The position numbers and the translations under genes are program-made. From contig DASYRL010000137.1 in the NCBI GenBank assembly GCA_036004445.1, positions 1 to 18,961 of the forward strand: a stretch of 18,961 bases of DNA, in the 5' to 3' direction. Shown piece by piece: positions 1-7,284 of this stretch. Each line of letters opens with the position of its first letter. Within the stretch, counting starts at the first letter, position 1. The DNA is from DASXUC01 sp036004445. Its GTDB lineage: Bacteria > Sysuimicrobiota > Sysuimicrobiia > Sysuimicrobiales > Kaftiobacteriaceae. The notes beneath the pieces were generated by a model. It was not told the DNA's origin and did no database searches. It saw only the letters and a program-made list of their open reading frames with translations.

Positions 1-597
1 GGCACGCTCGCCGGCACGACGTCATCGCGCCTGGCCGATGCGTCGATGCAGACGCTCACGCTGCTGGGGTTGTCGCTGCCCGCGTTCTGGGTGGGCGCGG
101 TACTGATCCTGATCTTCAGCGTGCACCTGCGCTGGTTCCCCGTGCTCACGTATCCGGGCTTCCTGCAGGCTCCCGGCGCGAACCTGTGGGGGATGTTTCT
201 GCCGGCGCTGACCTTGGCGATTCCCAACGCCGCCGCGATCGCGCGGATGGTCCGCTCCTCGCTGGTCACCGTGCGGCGGGAGGAGTACGTCAAGGTGGCG
301 CGGGCGAAAGGACTCAGCGAACCGCGGGTGGTCACGCGCCACATGCTCAAGAACGCGTTTATTCCGGTTGTCACCCTCATCGGCATCGTCGCCGGCTACC
401 TGCTGGGCGGCGCGATCGTCGTCGAGCAGGTATTTGCGATCCCCGGCGTCGGGCGGCTCGGCCTCCAGGCCATCGTGCAGCGCGACTACCCGGTGCTCCA
501 GGCGGTGGTGCTGCTGGTGACCTCGTTGTTCGTCCTGGTCAACCTGCTCGTTGATGTGATGTACGTGTATCTCGATCCCCGGATCCGGTATGTCTGA
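1..597 (+). CDS. Dipeptide/oligopeptide ABC transporter permease, DppB-type (5' truncated by window edge)
   Basis: The reading frame is open from base 1, so the N-terminus lies outside the window; 198 codons are visible. The protein is an inner-membrane permease of the DppB/OppB family, which forms the channel of a peptide ABC importer with a DppC-type partner. The sequence shows the family's LSLPAFW segment early in the visible part and several hydrophobic membrane segments. The cytoplasmic EAA loop is at about bases 280-360 (EEYVKVARAKGLSEPRV, then the helix before the conserved NAF). The C-terminal DPRIR is typical of the family. The stop codon overlaps the next gene's start by 8 bases. 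The substrate is not readable from sequence; the downstream murQ/anmK genes make cell-wall peptides or muropeptides the best guess. No ATPase or binding protein is visible, so these must lie upstream or elsewhere. Confidence 0.93.
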   Translation, partial: GTLAGTTSSRLADASMQTLTLLGLSLPAFWVGAVLILIFSVHLRWFPVLTYPGFLQAPGANLWGMFLPALTLAIPNAAAIARMVRSSLVTVRREEYVKVARAKGLSEPRVVTRHMLKNAFIPVVTLIGIVAGYLLGGAIVVEQVFAIPGVGRLGLQAIVQRDYPVLQAVVLLVTSLFVLVNLLVDVMYVYLDPRIRYV

Positions 598-1489
598 GGA
601 GGCCGCCCCTGCCGCCCGCAGCCCTCAACCGGCTGTAAGACCCCGCCGGGGCGCGGCCGCGGCGTTCCTGCGGTATCCGAAAGCGGTGGTCGGCGTCGTG
701 ATCCTGCTGGTCATCGCCGCGCTCGCGTTGCTGGCCCCGCTGGTGGCCCCGTACCCGGTGACTGAAATGCACACGGAACAGCGCTTCGCCCCTCCGGGGA
801 GGCCGTTCGTGCTGGGGACGGATTTCTACGGCAGAGACCTGTTCAGCCGTATCCTTTTCGGCTACCGCACGTCCCTGGCCGTCGCCGCGCTGTCGGTGAG
901 CTTCGCGCTGGTCATCGGGGGCGGACTGGGGATCGCCGCCGGTCTCGCGCGGAGGGCGGTGGATAGCGCGCTGATGCGGGCGATGGACATCGTGTTCGCG
1001 TTTCCCGTGCTCCTGCTGGCCATTACCATCGTGGTCGTCCTGGGTCCGGGCACTCTGACGACGGTGCTGGCCATCGGGGTCGTGTACGTGCCGATCTTCG
1101 CCCGCATCGCGAGGGGGCCGACGCTGGTGGTCAAGGAGCAGGCCTACATCGAAGCCGCCCGCGCCCTGGGGCAGCACCCGTGGCGCATCGCGCTGCGCCA
1201 CGTCGTTCCCAACGTCAGTACACCGATCTTCGTGCAGGCGACGATCAACCTCGCCACCGCGATGCTGTTTGAATCCGCGCTGAGCTTTCTCGGGCTCGGC
1301 ACGCAGCCGCCGTATCCCTCGTTGGGGCTGATGGTCAGTGAAGGCCGCAACTACCTGGAGTTGAGCCCGTGGCCGACGGTGTTCCCGGGGCTGGCCATCG
1401 TGCTGGCCGTCTTGGGATTCAACCTGGTCGGTGACGCGCTGCAGGAGATCCTCGATCCCCGCCTGCGGCCCACCTGGACGCCGACATGA
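590..1489 (+). CDS. Dipeptide/oligopeptide ABC transporter permease, DppC-type
   Basis: This 299-residue inner-membrane protein is the usual length for DppC/OppC and is the second channel subunit paired with the preceding DppB-type protein. A basic N-terminus precedes the first membrane helix (about 32-53). The DppC hallmark LGTDFYGRDLFSR is at 75-87, the EAA coupling loop (YIEAARALG...RHVVPN) at about 186-208, and the ending DPRLRPTW is family-typical. The ATG at 590 overlaps the upstream stop by 8 bases. The stop overlaps the start of the serine hydrolase gene in an ATGA junction, so translation is probably coupled along the whole run. The family is clear; the imported substrate is inferred only from context (peptidoglycan-derived peptides). 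Confidence 0.95.
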   Translation: MSEEAAPAARSPQPAVRPRRGAAAAFLRYPKAVVGVVILLVIAALALLAPLVAPYPVTEMHTEQRFAPPGRPFVLGTDFYGRDLFSRILFGYRTSLAVAALSVSFALVIGGGLGIAAGLARRAVDSALMRAMDIVFAFPVLLLAITIVVVLGPGTLTTVLAIGVVYVPIFARIARGPTLVVKEQAYIEAARALGQHPWRIALRHVVPNVSTPIFVQATINLATAMLFESALSFLGLGTQPPYPSLGLMVSEGRNYLELSPWPTVFPGLAIVLAVLGFNLVGDALQEILDPRLRPTWTPT

Positions 1490-2634
1490 TGGGCGGGGTG
1501 GCGACGCTGCGCGCCGGATCTCCCGACGCCGCGGGGCTGGATGAGACGCGCGTCGCCGATGCCGGGCGTCTGATCACCCACGCTGTCGCTTCCGGCGTGT
1601 TCCCCGGCGCTGTCGCACTGCTGGCGCGCGGGGGGATGGTCGTGTGGCACGAGCCGTTCGGCCATGCGCAGGTCACGCCGATCGTGCGCCCGATGCAGAT
1701 CGATGCCATCTTCGACCTCGCATCGCTGACCAAAGTCCTCGCCACGCTGCCGGTGGCCCTGCGATTGTGGCAGGACGGGATCATCGATCTCGACGCGCCG
1801 GCGCACGAGTACGTTCCCGAGTTTGCCGGTGCCCAGCGGGACGCGATTACGCTCCGGCACTTGCTGGCGCACACTTCCGGCCTGCCGTCGTGGATCCCGC
1901 TGTACCTGAACGCCTCGCGCAGGAGCCAGATGCTGGCCGAGATCTGCCGTACCCCGCTGGTGCACGGCGTGGGCGAGACGGTCGACTACTCCGATCTCGG
2001 CATCCTGCTCCTCGGTTTCGCGATGGAGCGCGCCGCCGGCCGCCGGATCGACGCGCTGGTGGACGAGCACGTCACCGCTACGCTCGGGCTGGACGATGCC
2101 GCGTTCAATCCTCAGCCGCCCGCGCGCGAGCGCTGTGCCGCGACCGAGGCAGGCAACAAATACGAACGGGAGAAGGCAGGGGATGCAGGGGCGGCTTTTC
2201 CCTGGCGCACCCACGTGCTGGTCGGAGAGGTGCACGACGGTAACGCGTACTATGGAATGGCAGGCGTTGCCCCGCACGCCGGCTTCTTCGCCACCGCGGC
2301 CGGCGTCGCGGCGGTCGCGTACCAGTGGCTGCGCCCCGGTGCGTATCTGCCGTCGGCGGTGACCACCGAGGCCTTGGCCGACCAGCGGGAATCCGCGCGG
2401 GAGTACCCCCGCGGGCTGGGGTGGATCTTACACCACCCGGAGGCCTTCTTCCGCGCGCTGGGTCCTCGGTCGTTCGGCCACACGGGATTTACCGGCACGT
2501 CTGTCGCCGTCGATCCGGACGAAGATCTCCTCGTGGTACTGCTGACCAACCGCGTCCACCCGAACGCGGACGATACCCGCATCCATGAGTTTCGCGTAAC
2601 GTTTCACAATGCGGTCATGGAGGGCCTGCGGTGA
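1486..2634 (+). CDS. Serine hydrolase, class C beta-lactamase/PBP-like fold; possible muropeptide amidase
   Basis: A 382-residue protein with the three serine active-site motifs of the beta-lactamase/esterase family: SLTK at 80-83 (nucleophile S80, base K83), YSD at 168-170 in the place of YxN, and HTG at 332-334 in the place of KTG. LLAHTSGLP at 126-134 is also typical. It has no signal peptide or lipobox, so it should be cytoplasmic. In Bacillus subtilis the murQ cluster contains AmiE (YbbE), a protein of this fold that removes peptide from MurNAc. By analogy this enzyme may strip peptide from imported muropeptides before AnmK and MurQ act; that is inference from neighbours and fold. Alternatives are a D-aminopeptidase or an esterase. 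Start chosen at the ATGA overlap with the permease; the next codon is also ATG. The stop overlaps the GTG start of murQ. Confidence 0.88.
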   Translation: MMGGVATLRAGSPDAAGLDETRVADAGRLITHAVASGVFPGAVALLARGGMVVWHEPFGHAQVTPIVRPMQIDAIFDLASLTKVLATLPVALRLWQDGIIDLDAPAHEYVPEFAGAQRDAITLRHLLAHTSGLPSWIPLYLNASRRSQMLAEICRTPLVHGVGETVDYSDLGILLLGFAMERAAGRRIDALVDEHVTATLGLDDAAFNPQPPARERCAATEAGNKYEREKAGDAGAAFPWRTHVLVGEVHDGNAYYGMAGVAPHAGFFATAAGVAAVAYQWLRPGAYLPSAVTTEALADQRESAREYPRGLGWILHHPEAFFRALGPRSFGHTGFTGTSVAVDPDEDLLVVLLTNRVHPNADDTRIHEFRVTFHNAVMEGLR

Positions 2635-3536
2635 GCCTTCCTCCCGAGGACCTCCCGGTCACGGAGCAATCGAACCCGGCCACCGCCGGGCTGGACCAGC
2701 TCAGCACCGAGGAGATGCTGGCGCTGATCCACGCGCAGGATGCTGACGTCGCCGCGGCCGTGCATTCGGCGCTGCCGGAGATCGTCCGGGCGGTGGACCT
2801 CATCGCCGAGCGCGTCGGCAGCGGCGGCCGGCTGTTCTACGCTGGGGCCGGGACGAGCGGGCGCATTGGGCTGCTGGACGCGGCGGAGTGGCGGCCGACG
2901 TTCGGGACGCCGGTGGGAACGGTGCGCGCGATCATCGCGGGCGGAACGATGGCGTCCGTGGAATCCGCCGCCGACGTCGAGGACGACGAGCAGACCGGGG
3001 CCGCGGATCTGCGCGCGGGCGACGTTTCAGCTGGAGACGTGGTCATCGGGATCACGGCCAGTGGCGCGACCCCCTACGTGCTGGGCGTGCTGCGGGCGGC
3101 GCGTGAGGCCGGGGCCGCCACCGTGTCCATCGCCTGCAACCCCCGGGCGCCGGTCGCCGCCCTGTCCGACGTCGCGATTGTGGCCGTGACGGGTCCGGAG
3201 GTAATCGCCGGTTCCACGCGGATGAAGGCGGGCACGGCACAGAAAATGATTCTGAACATGCTGAGTACGGCGGTGAACGTGAAGCTGGGCAAAGTGTTCG
3301 GCAACCTCATGGTCGACATCCAGCCGCTGAACCAGAAGCTGATGGAGCGGGCGCGGCGGATCGTTGCCGAGGCCACCGGGGTCTCTCCCGCCGATGCGGC
3401 CACGCTGCTCGACGCTGCGGGAGGCAACGTGAAAGCCGCCGTCGTGATGGCGGTCACCGGCGTGGACCTCCCCGAAGCGCAGCGCCGTCTCGAGCGCGCC
3501 GGAGGCTTCGTGCGGGTCGCCATTGAGGGTGGATAG
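2631..3536 (+). CDS. murQ: N-acetylmuramic acid 6-phosphate etherase
   Basis: MurQ cleaves the D-lactyl ether of MurNAc-6-phosphate, giving GlcNAc-6-phosphate and D-lactate, the last specific step of muramic acid recycling in the cytoplasm. At 301 residues it has the normal length. Visible are the N-terminal TEQSNPAT segment, the SIS sugar-phosphate site AGAGTSGRIG (71-80), the second SIS motif GITASGATPYV (140-150), and the highly conserved GSTRMKAGTAQK (194-205) and NLMVDIQP (225-232). The probable catalytic acid/base is E86 in DAAEW, with a second conserved acid near E117. Family members usually read ECPPTF at this place; here it is EWRPTF. The GTG start overlaps the upstream stop (GTGA), and anmK follows after 6 bases. 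Assignment is very secure. Confidence 0.97.
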   Translation: MSLPPEDLPVTEQSNPATAGLDQLSTEEMLALIHAQDADVAAAVHSALPEIVRAVDLIAERVGSGGRLFYAGAGTSGRIGLLDAAEWRPTFGTPVGTVRAIIAGGTMASVESAADVEDDEQTGAADLRAGDVSAGDVVIGITASGATPYVLGVLRAAREAGAATVSIACNPRAPVAALSDVAIVAVTGPEVIAGSTRMKAGTAQKMILNMLSTAVNVKLGKVFGNLMVDIQPLNQKLMERARRIVAEATGVSPADAATLLDAAGGNVKAAVVMAVTGVDLPEAQRRLERAGGFVRVAIEGG

Positions 3537-3542
3537 AGACGG

Positions 3543-4688
3543 ATGCCCGAGTTCACCTGGCCGGCAACGAAGAACCCTCTGCGGGTCATCGGGCTGATCT
3601 CAGGGACGTCCGCCGACGGGATTGACGCCGCGCTCGCCGAGGTCAACCGCGCGGACCACGGCGTGGGTGTCCGGACCCTCGCCACATTCACGCGGCCGTA
3701 TGCTCTGGATGAGCGCGTTCGAATTTTGGATCTCTGCCGGTCCGACGCCCCGCTGGCCGCCGTCACCGCCGCGAACGTGGACGTCGGTGAATGGTTCGCC
3801 GGCGCCGCCCTCGACGTCCTGAAAGCCGCCGGCAGCAACCCGGAAGATGTGGATCTGATCGCGTCGCACGGCCAGACCATCTGGCACATCCCCGAACACA
3901 GCACGTTGCAGATCGGCGAAGCGGCGGTGATCGCCGAGCGCACGGGGCTCCCCGTCGTCAGCAACCTGCGGGCGCGGGACATCGCCGCCGGCGGGCAGGG
4001 GGCGCCGTTGGTGTCTTACGTCGACTACCTGCTGTTTGCCGATCCAAAGCGCAGCCGCGCGGTGCAGAATCTCGGCGGCATCGGCAACGTGACGTGGATT
4101 CCCGCGGGCGCGGGAATCGGGGACGTCATCTCGTTTGACACCGGGCCGGCGAACATGGTGATCGACGGCCTGATGAAGCTGACGCTGGATCAGGAGTTCG
4201 ATCGCGGCGGGGCGGCTGCCGCGGGAGGACACGTCAGCGACGCGCTGCTGGACGCGCTGCTGGCCGATCCGTATTACGCTCAACCGCCTCCGAAGACCAC
4301 CGGGCGCGAGAAGTACGGCCTGGTCTACGCGGAGGGGATCGTCAGGCAGTGGGGTGACCGGGTCGGCCCGGCCGATCTCATCGCGACGGCGACGATGCTG
4401 ACGGTGCGGACGATCGTGCGCGCGTACCGCGCATTTTTGGGGGGAATCGATGACGTCATCCTCGGCGGCGGTGGCGCGCGGAACGCGACGCTCGTGCGGT
4501 GGCTGACCGAGGCGCTGGCCCCCGTGCCCGTGCGCTCGAGCGCGGAGTTCGGCGTCGACCCCGATTTCAAAGAAGCGATCGCCTTTGCGGTGCTGGGCGC
4601 GGAGACGGCCTGGGGCCGGCCGGGAAATTTGCCGTCCGCCACCGGCGCGCGGCGCCGCGTCATCCTCGGCGACCTGACCCCCGCTTAG
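3543..4688 (+). CDS. anmK: Anhydro-N-acetylmuramic acid kinase
   Basis: AnmK phosphorylates 1,6-anhydroMurNAc with ring opening to MurNAc-6-phosphate, the substrate of the MurQ encoded just upstream. At 381 residues it is the expected length. Family motifs are GLISGTSADGIDAAL (17-31; the usual form is MSGTSxDGID), SHGQTIWH (108-115), NLGGIGNVTW (176-185), FDTGPANMVIDG (198-209, with D199 the likely catalytic Asp by family alignment) and the late GGGGARN nucleotide-site motif. It starts with ATG 6 bases after murQ, without a strong Shine-Dalgarno, consistent with coupled translation. Its stop overlaps by 4 bases the stop of the convergent MFS gene, so there is no room for an ordinary intergenic terminator here. 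Confidence 0.97.
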   Translation: MPEFTWPATKNPLRVIGLISGTSADGIDAALAEVNRADHGVGVRTLATFTRPYALDERVRILDLCRSDAPLAAVTAANVDVGEWFAGAALDVLKAAGSNPEDVDLIASHGQTIWHIPEHSTLQIGEAAVIAERTGLPVVSNLRARDIAAGGQGAPLVSYVDYLLFADPKRSRAVQNLGGIGNVTWIPAGAGIGDVISFDTGPANMVIDGLMKLTLDQEFDRGGAAAAGGHVSDALLDALLADPYYAQPPPKTTGREKYGLVYAEGIVRQWGDRVGPADLIATATMLTVRTIVRAYRAFLGGIDDVILGGGGARNATLVRWLTEALAPVPVRSSAEFGVDPDFKEAIAFAVLGAETAWGRPGNLPSATGARRRVILGDLTPA

Positions 4689-6271
4689 GCACCAACCGCC
4701 GGCTGATCCCTGTGATCTCCTGATCCCTGTGATCCCGTCGTGCCGCGTCCGTGCCACTTCGCCGGCCATCCCGGCAACGTCATCCCCAGCAGCAGCGCGA
4801 GCAAAGCGGCGTAGAACGTCAGCCGGTACGCCCGCTCGAAGCCGCCGACATATTCAGCGCAGGCCTGCCGGATCAGCGAGAGCATCGCCGGCGACGGCGC
4901 ACCCGCAACCCGGGGCTCGCACAATCCCGTCCGTCGTACCGCGGCCTGCGGTGCCTCCAGAAACGTGCGCTGGAGGTTCTTCACCTGCGGCGACAGCGAG
5001 CCGGCCAGGACCGTGGCCAGGACGGCGACCCCGATCGATTGGACCACGAACCGCGTCGAGTTGATCAGCGACGATCCGCGCGCCACGCCGTCGCGCGGCA
5101 CGTCGCCCAGCGCGGTCACGAACGTCGTCTGCACCGTGAGGCCCAGGGCCAGGCCGCGCAGCGCCAGCAGGAACAGGATCCACCGGATGGTGGTGTCGGC
5201 CGTGATCTGCGAGAGCTGCCACGTGTTGATCATCAGCACGCCGAACCCGGCGGTGAGCAGCGCCCGCGGGCCGATCTTGTCGTACAATCGGCCGGCGAGG
5301 GGCGTCGTGATCCCCGCGGTAATGGCCAGCGGCAGCAGGATGAGCCCGGTCTCCAGCGCGCTGCGGCCGCGCAGCGCCTGCAGGTACACGGGCATCAGGA
5401 ACTCCGCGCCGAACAGCGCCAGCACCGAGACGTAGCCGACCAGACTCGCCCGCAGGAAATTCCGGCGCGCGAACAGCCGCAGGTTCAGCAGCGGCGATTT
5501 CGCGCGGAACAGCTCATTGAGGGCAAACAGCGCGAGAGCCGCAAACCCGATTCCGAACCAGAGCCCAACGGTCCCCGACGTCCATCCGTGGTCGGCGGCG
5601 ATCGACGCCGCGTAGAGCACCGAGCCGAATCCGACGACGGACGTCGCGATGCTGACCGGATTGAGCACCGGCGCCTGCGGGTTCCGCCGCTCCCGCAGAA
5701 ACCGCGAGGCCAGGGTGATCCCCAGGATCCCGATTGGAATGTTAATGAAGAAAATCCACCGCCAGAGGTGCTGATCGACCAGCAGGCCCCCGAGGATCGG
5801 ACCCAGTGCCGGCGCGACGAGGAGCGCGATGCCGAAGACTCCCAGCGCGAGCCCCTGTTCCGCGGGCGGGAACGCCGCGAAGAGCATCGCACTGCCCAGC
5901 GGGATCGCGATGCCGCCGCCGATCCCCTGCAGCGCGCGTGAGCCGACCAGATACCAGAGGCCGGGCGCGAATCCGGAGAGCAGCGACCCGATCAAGAAGG
6001 TCGTCAGGCCCGTGAGGTAGATCCGTTTGATGCCGAACCGGTCGGCCAGGAATCCTGACAAGGGCGTACTGATGCCCAATGCCAGGACGTAGATGCTGAT
6101 GATCCACTGCGAGCTCTGGATGCCCGCGCCGAACTCGGTCCGCAGCGTCTGGAACGCGACGTTGACGACGGTCGTGTCCAGGATGACCATGAAGATCCCG
6201 AAGATGACCGAGATGAGGACCTTCCACTTGTAGGGTAGGCCCGGCTCACGCGGAGGGGCGGCCGGGATCAA
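4685..6271 (-). CDS. MFS transporter, DHA2 (EmrB/QacA-like) family
   Basis: A protein of about 528 residues with roughly 14 hydrophobic segments, the usual size for DHA2 proton-driven exporters. The N-terminal LDTTVVNVA motif (31-39) is diagnostic of DHA2. Motif A is at 73-83 (GFLADRFGIKR) and a motif C-like stretch PALGPILGG follows in the fifth helix. No ATG lies before the first membrane segment in this frame. I chose the TTG at 6271-6269, which overlaps the carbamoyltransferase stop (TTGA); the frame is open further upstream but there it is antisense-like and overlaps the carbamoyltransferase. The last residues (GSQGSGDHRDQ) come from a 15-bp tandem repeat. As last gene of the purine-type operon it might export an intermediate or end product, but substrate cannot be inferred and it may be unrelated. 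Confidence 0.88.
   Translation of the reverse strand: MIPAAPPREPGLPYKWKVLISVIFGIFMVILDTTVVNVAFQTLRTEFGAGIQSSQWIISIYVLALGISTPLSGFLADRFGIKRIYLTGLTTFLIGSLLSGFAPGLWYLVGSRALQGIGGGIAIPLGSAMLFAAFPPAEQGLALGVFGIALLVAPALGPILGGLLVDQHLWRWIFFINIPIGILGITLASRFLRERRNPQAPVLNPVSIATSVVGFGSVLYAASIAADHGWTSGTVGLWFGIGFAALALFALNELFRAKSPLLNLRLFARRNFLRASLVGYVSVLALFGAEFLMPVYLQALRGRSALETGLILLPLAITAGITTPLAGRLYDKIGPRALLTAGFGVLMINTWQLSQITADTTIRWILFLLALRGLALGLTVQTTFVTALGDVPRDGVARGSSLINSTRFVVQSIGVAVLATVLAGSLSPQVKNLQRTFLEAPQAAVRRTGLCEPRVAGAPSPAMLSLIRQACAEYVGGFERAYRLTFYAALLALLLGMTLPGWPAKWHGRGTTGSQGSGDHRDQPAVGA
4703..4734. repeat. Two-copy direct repeat at the 3' end of the MFS gene
   Basis: CTGATCCCTGTGATC occurs at 4703-4717 and again, identical, at 4720-4734, a period of 17 bases. 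It lies inside the last codons of the MFS gene, just past the end of anmK on the other strand, and encodes the low-complexity tail GSQGSGDHRDQ. It looks like short repetitive intergenic DNA that has been read into the gene end. Confidence 0.85.
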
Positions 6272-7284
6272 GTGGAGAATCCGCCCATCGTCAGGGCCAT
6301 CAGCGCCTTGGCCGTGTGCAGGCGATTCTCGGCTTCGCGGAATACAACCGACTGCGGACCGTCGATGACCTCGTTGGTTACCTCGTTGCCGCGATCGGCC
6401 GGCAGGCAGTGCATGTAGATCGCATCCTTCGCGGCGATGTTCATCCGCCGGCCGTCGCAGATCCACGAACGGTATCGGGCGTTGAGGGCCAGCCCTTCCT
6501 GCTCCCTCCCGAACAGATGCTCGGCGCCCCACGACTTCGGGTAGACGACCGCTGCGCCCTCGAAGCCGGCGTCCATGTCGTCGATCTCGGTGATCCGTCC
6601 GCCGCCCTGCTCCGCCAGCGCCCGCGCCCGTTCCATGACCCGGGGCATCAGCCGGTATTCGGGGGGGCGCGCAATCACGAGATCCGCGCCGAACCGGGGC
6701 AGCAGCAGCGCCAGTCCCTGCGGCACGCTCATCGGTTTCGCGTAGGAGGGCGCGTACGCCCACGAGACACAAATCTTCATCCCCTGCAGCTTCCTCGTGC
6801 CGAAGACTTCCTCGATCGTCATCAGGTCGGCCATTTGCTGGGTGGGGTGGTCTTCATCATCCTGAAGATTGATGACGGGGATCGACGCGTGCTGGGCAAT
6901 CTCGCGCAGGTAGGGCGTTCCCTCACCGGGCACCTTGTCGTGGCGGATGGCGATCCCGTGCCCGTAGGTGGAGAGGATGATGCCCATGTCGTGCGGCGTC
7001 TCGCCGTGGGCGATCTGCGAGGTCGCGGCGTCGATGAAGTGGGCGTGGCCGCCCAGCTGGGTCATGCCCGCCTCGAAGGCGTTGCGCGTGCGCGTGGACA
7101 GGTCGAAGAAGATCATGAACAGCGTCCGATCAGGCAGCAGCCGGTGCGGCCGCCCCGCGGCGAACGCGCCTTTCAGCTCCGCGGCCACGTCGAGGGCGAC
7201 CCCGAGTTCGGCTACCGTCCAGTCCGCCGTCGAGATGAAATCTCTGCCGGTGAACCCGGCCCGAGTCGCGCCTGTCGTTTGCAT
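6268..7284 (-). CDS. ygeW: YgeW-type knotted carbamoyltransferase
   Basis: A 338-residue member of the aspartate/ornithine transcarbamylase superfamily. Carbamoyl-phosphate motifs are STRTR (63-67), HPTQ (146-149) and HCLP (292-295). The stretches SWAYAPSYAKPMSVPQG (174-190) and VVYPKSW (246-252) match the YgeW 'unknown transcarbamylase' family rather than OTC or ATC. In the purine-degradation cluster this family is thought to transfer a carbamoyl group from a ureido intermediate to phosphate, yielding carbamoyl phosphate for ATP synthesis; that role is by analogy. It is shorter than E. coli YgeW (about 396), and its C-terminus (EVTNEV...REAENRLHTAKA, 301-326) resembles ornithine-type transcarbamylases, so it may be a distinct branch. 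ATG at 7284 overlaps the ssnA stop (TAATG), with GGAGGC eight bases upstream; a longer in-frame extension to 7389 is rejected because it lies within ssnA. Confidence 0.9.
   Translation of the reverse strand: MQTTGATRAGFTGRDFISTADWTVAELGVALDVAAELKGAFAAGRPHRLLPDRTLFMIFFDLSTRTRNAFEAGMTQLGGHAHFIDAATSQIAHGETPHDMGIILSTYGHGIAIRHDKVPGEGTPYLREIAQHASIPVINLQDDEDHPTQQMADLMTIEEVFGTRKLQGMKICVSWAYAPSYAKPMSVPQGLALLLPRFGADLVIARPPEYRLMPRVMERARALAEQGGGRITEIDDMDAGFEGAAVVYPKSWGAEHLFGREQEGLALNARYRSWICDGRRMNIAAKDAIYMHCLPADRGNEVTNEVIDGPQSVVFREAENRLHTAKALMALTMGGFST

Noticed and set aside
3600..4769. Long minus-strand frame opposite anmK
   Set aside because: Shadow of anmK, which has all family motifs; the antisense protein shows no recognisable domain.
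4751..5941. Long open frame antisense to the MFS transporter gene
   Set aside because: Arg/Gln-rich composition typical of a GC-rich shadow frame, with no recognisable domain; the opposite strand encodes a clear 14-segment MFS protein.
6272..6772. N-terminal extension of the MFS frame into the carbamoyltransferase gene
   Set aside because: The extension would lie inside well-conserved ygeW codons, and the MFS family begins near the first membrane segment.
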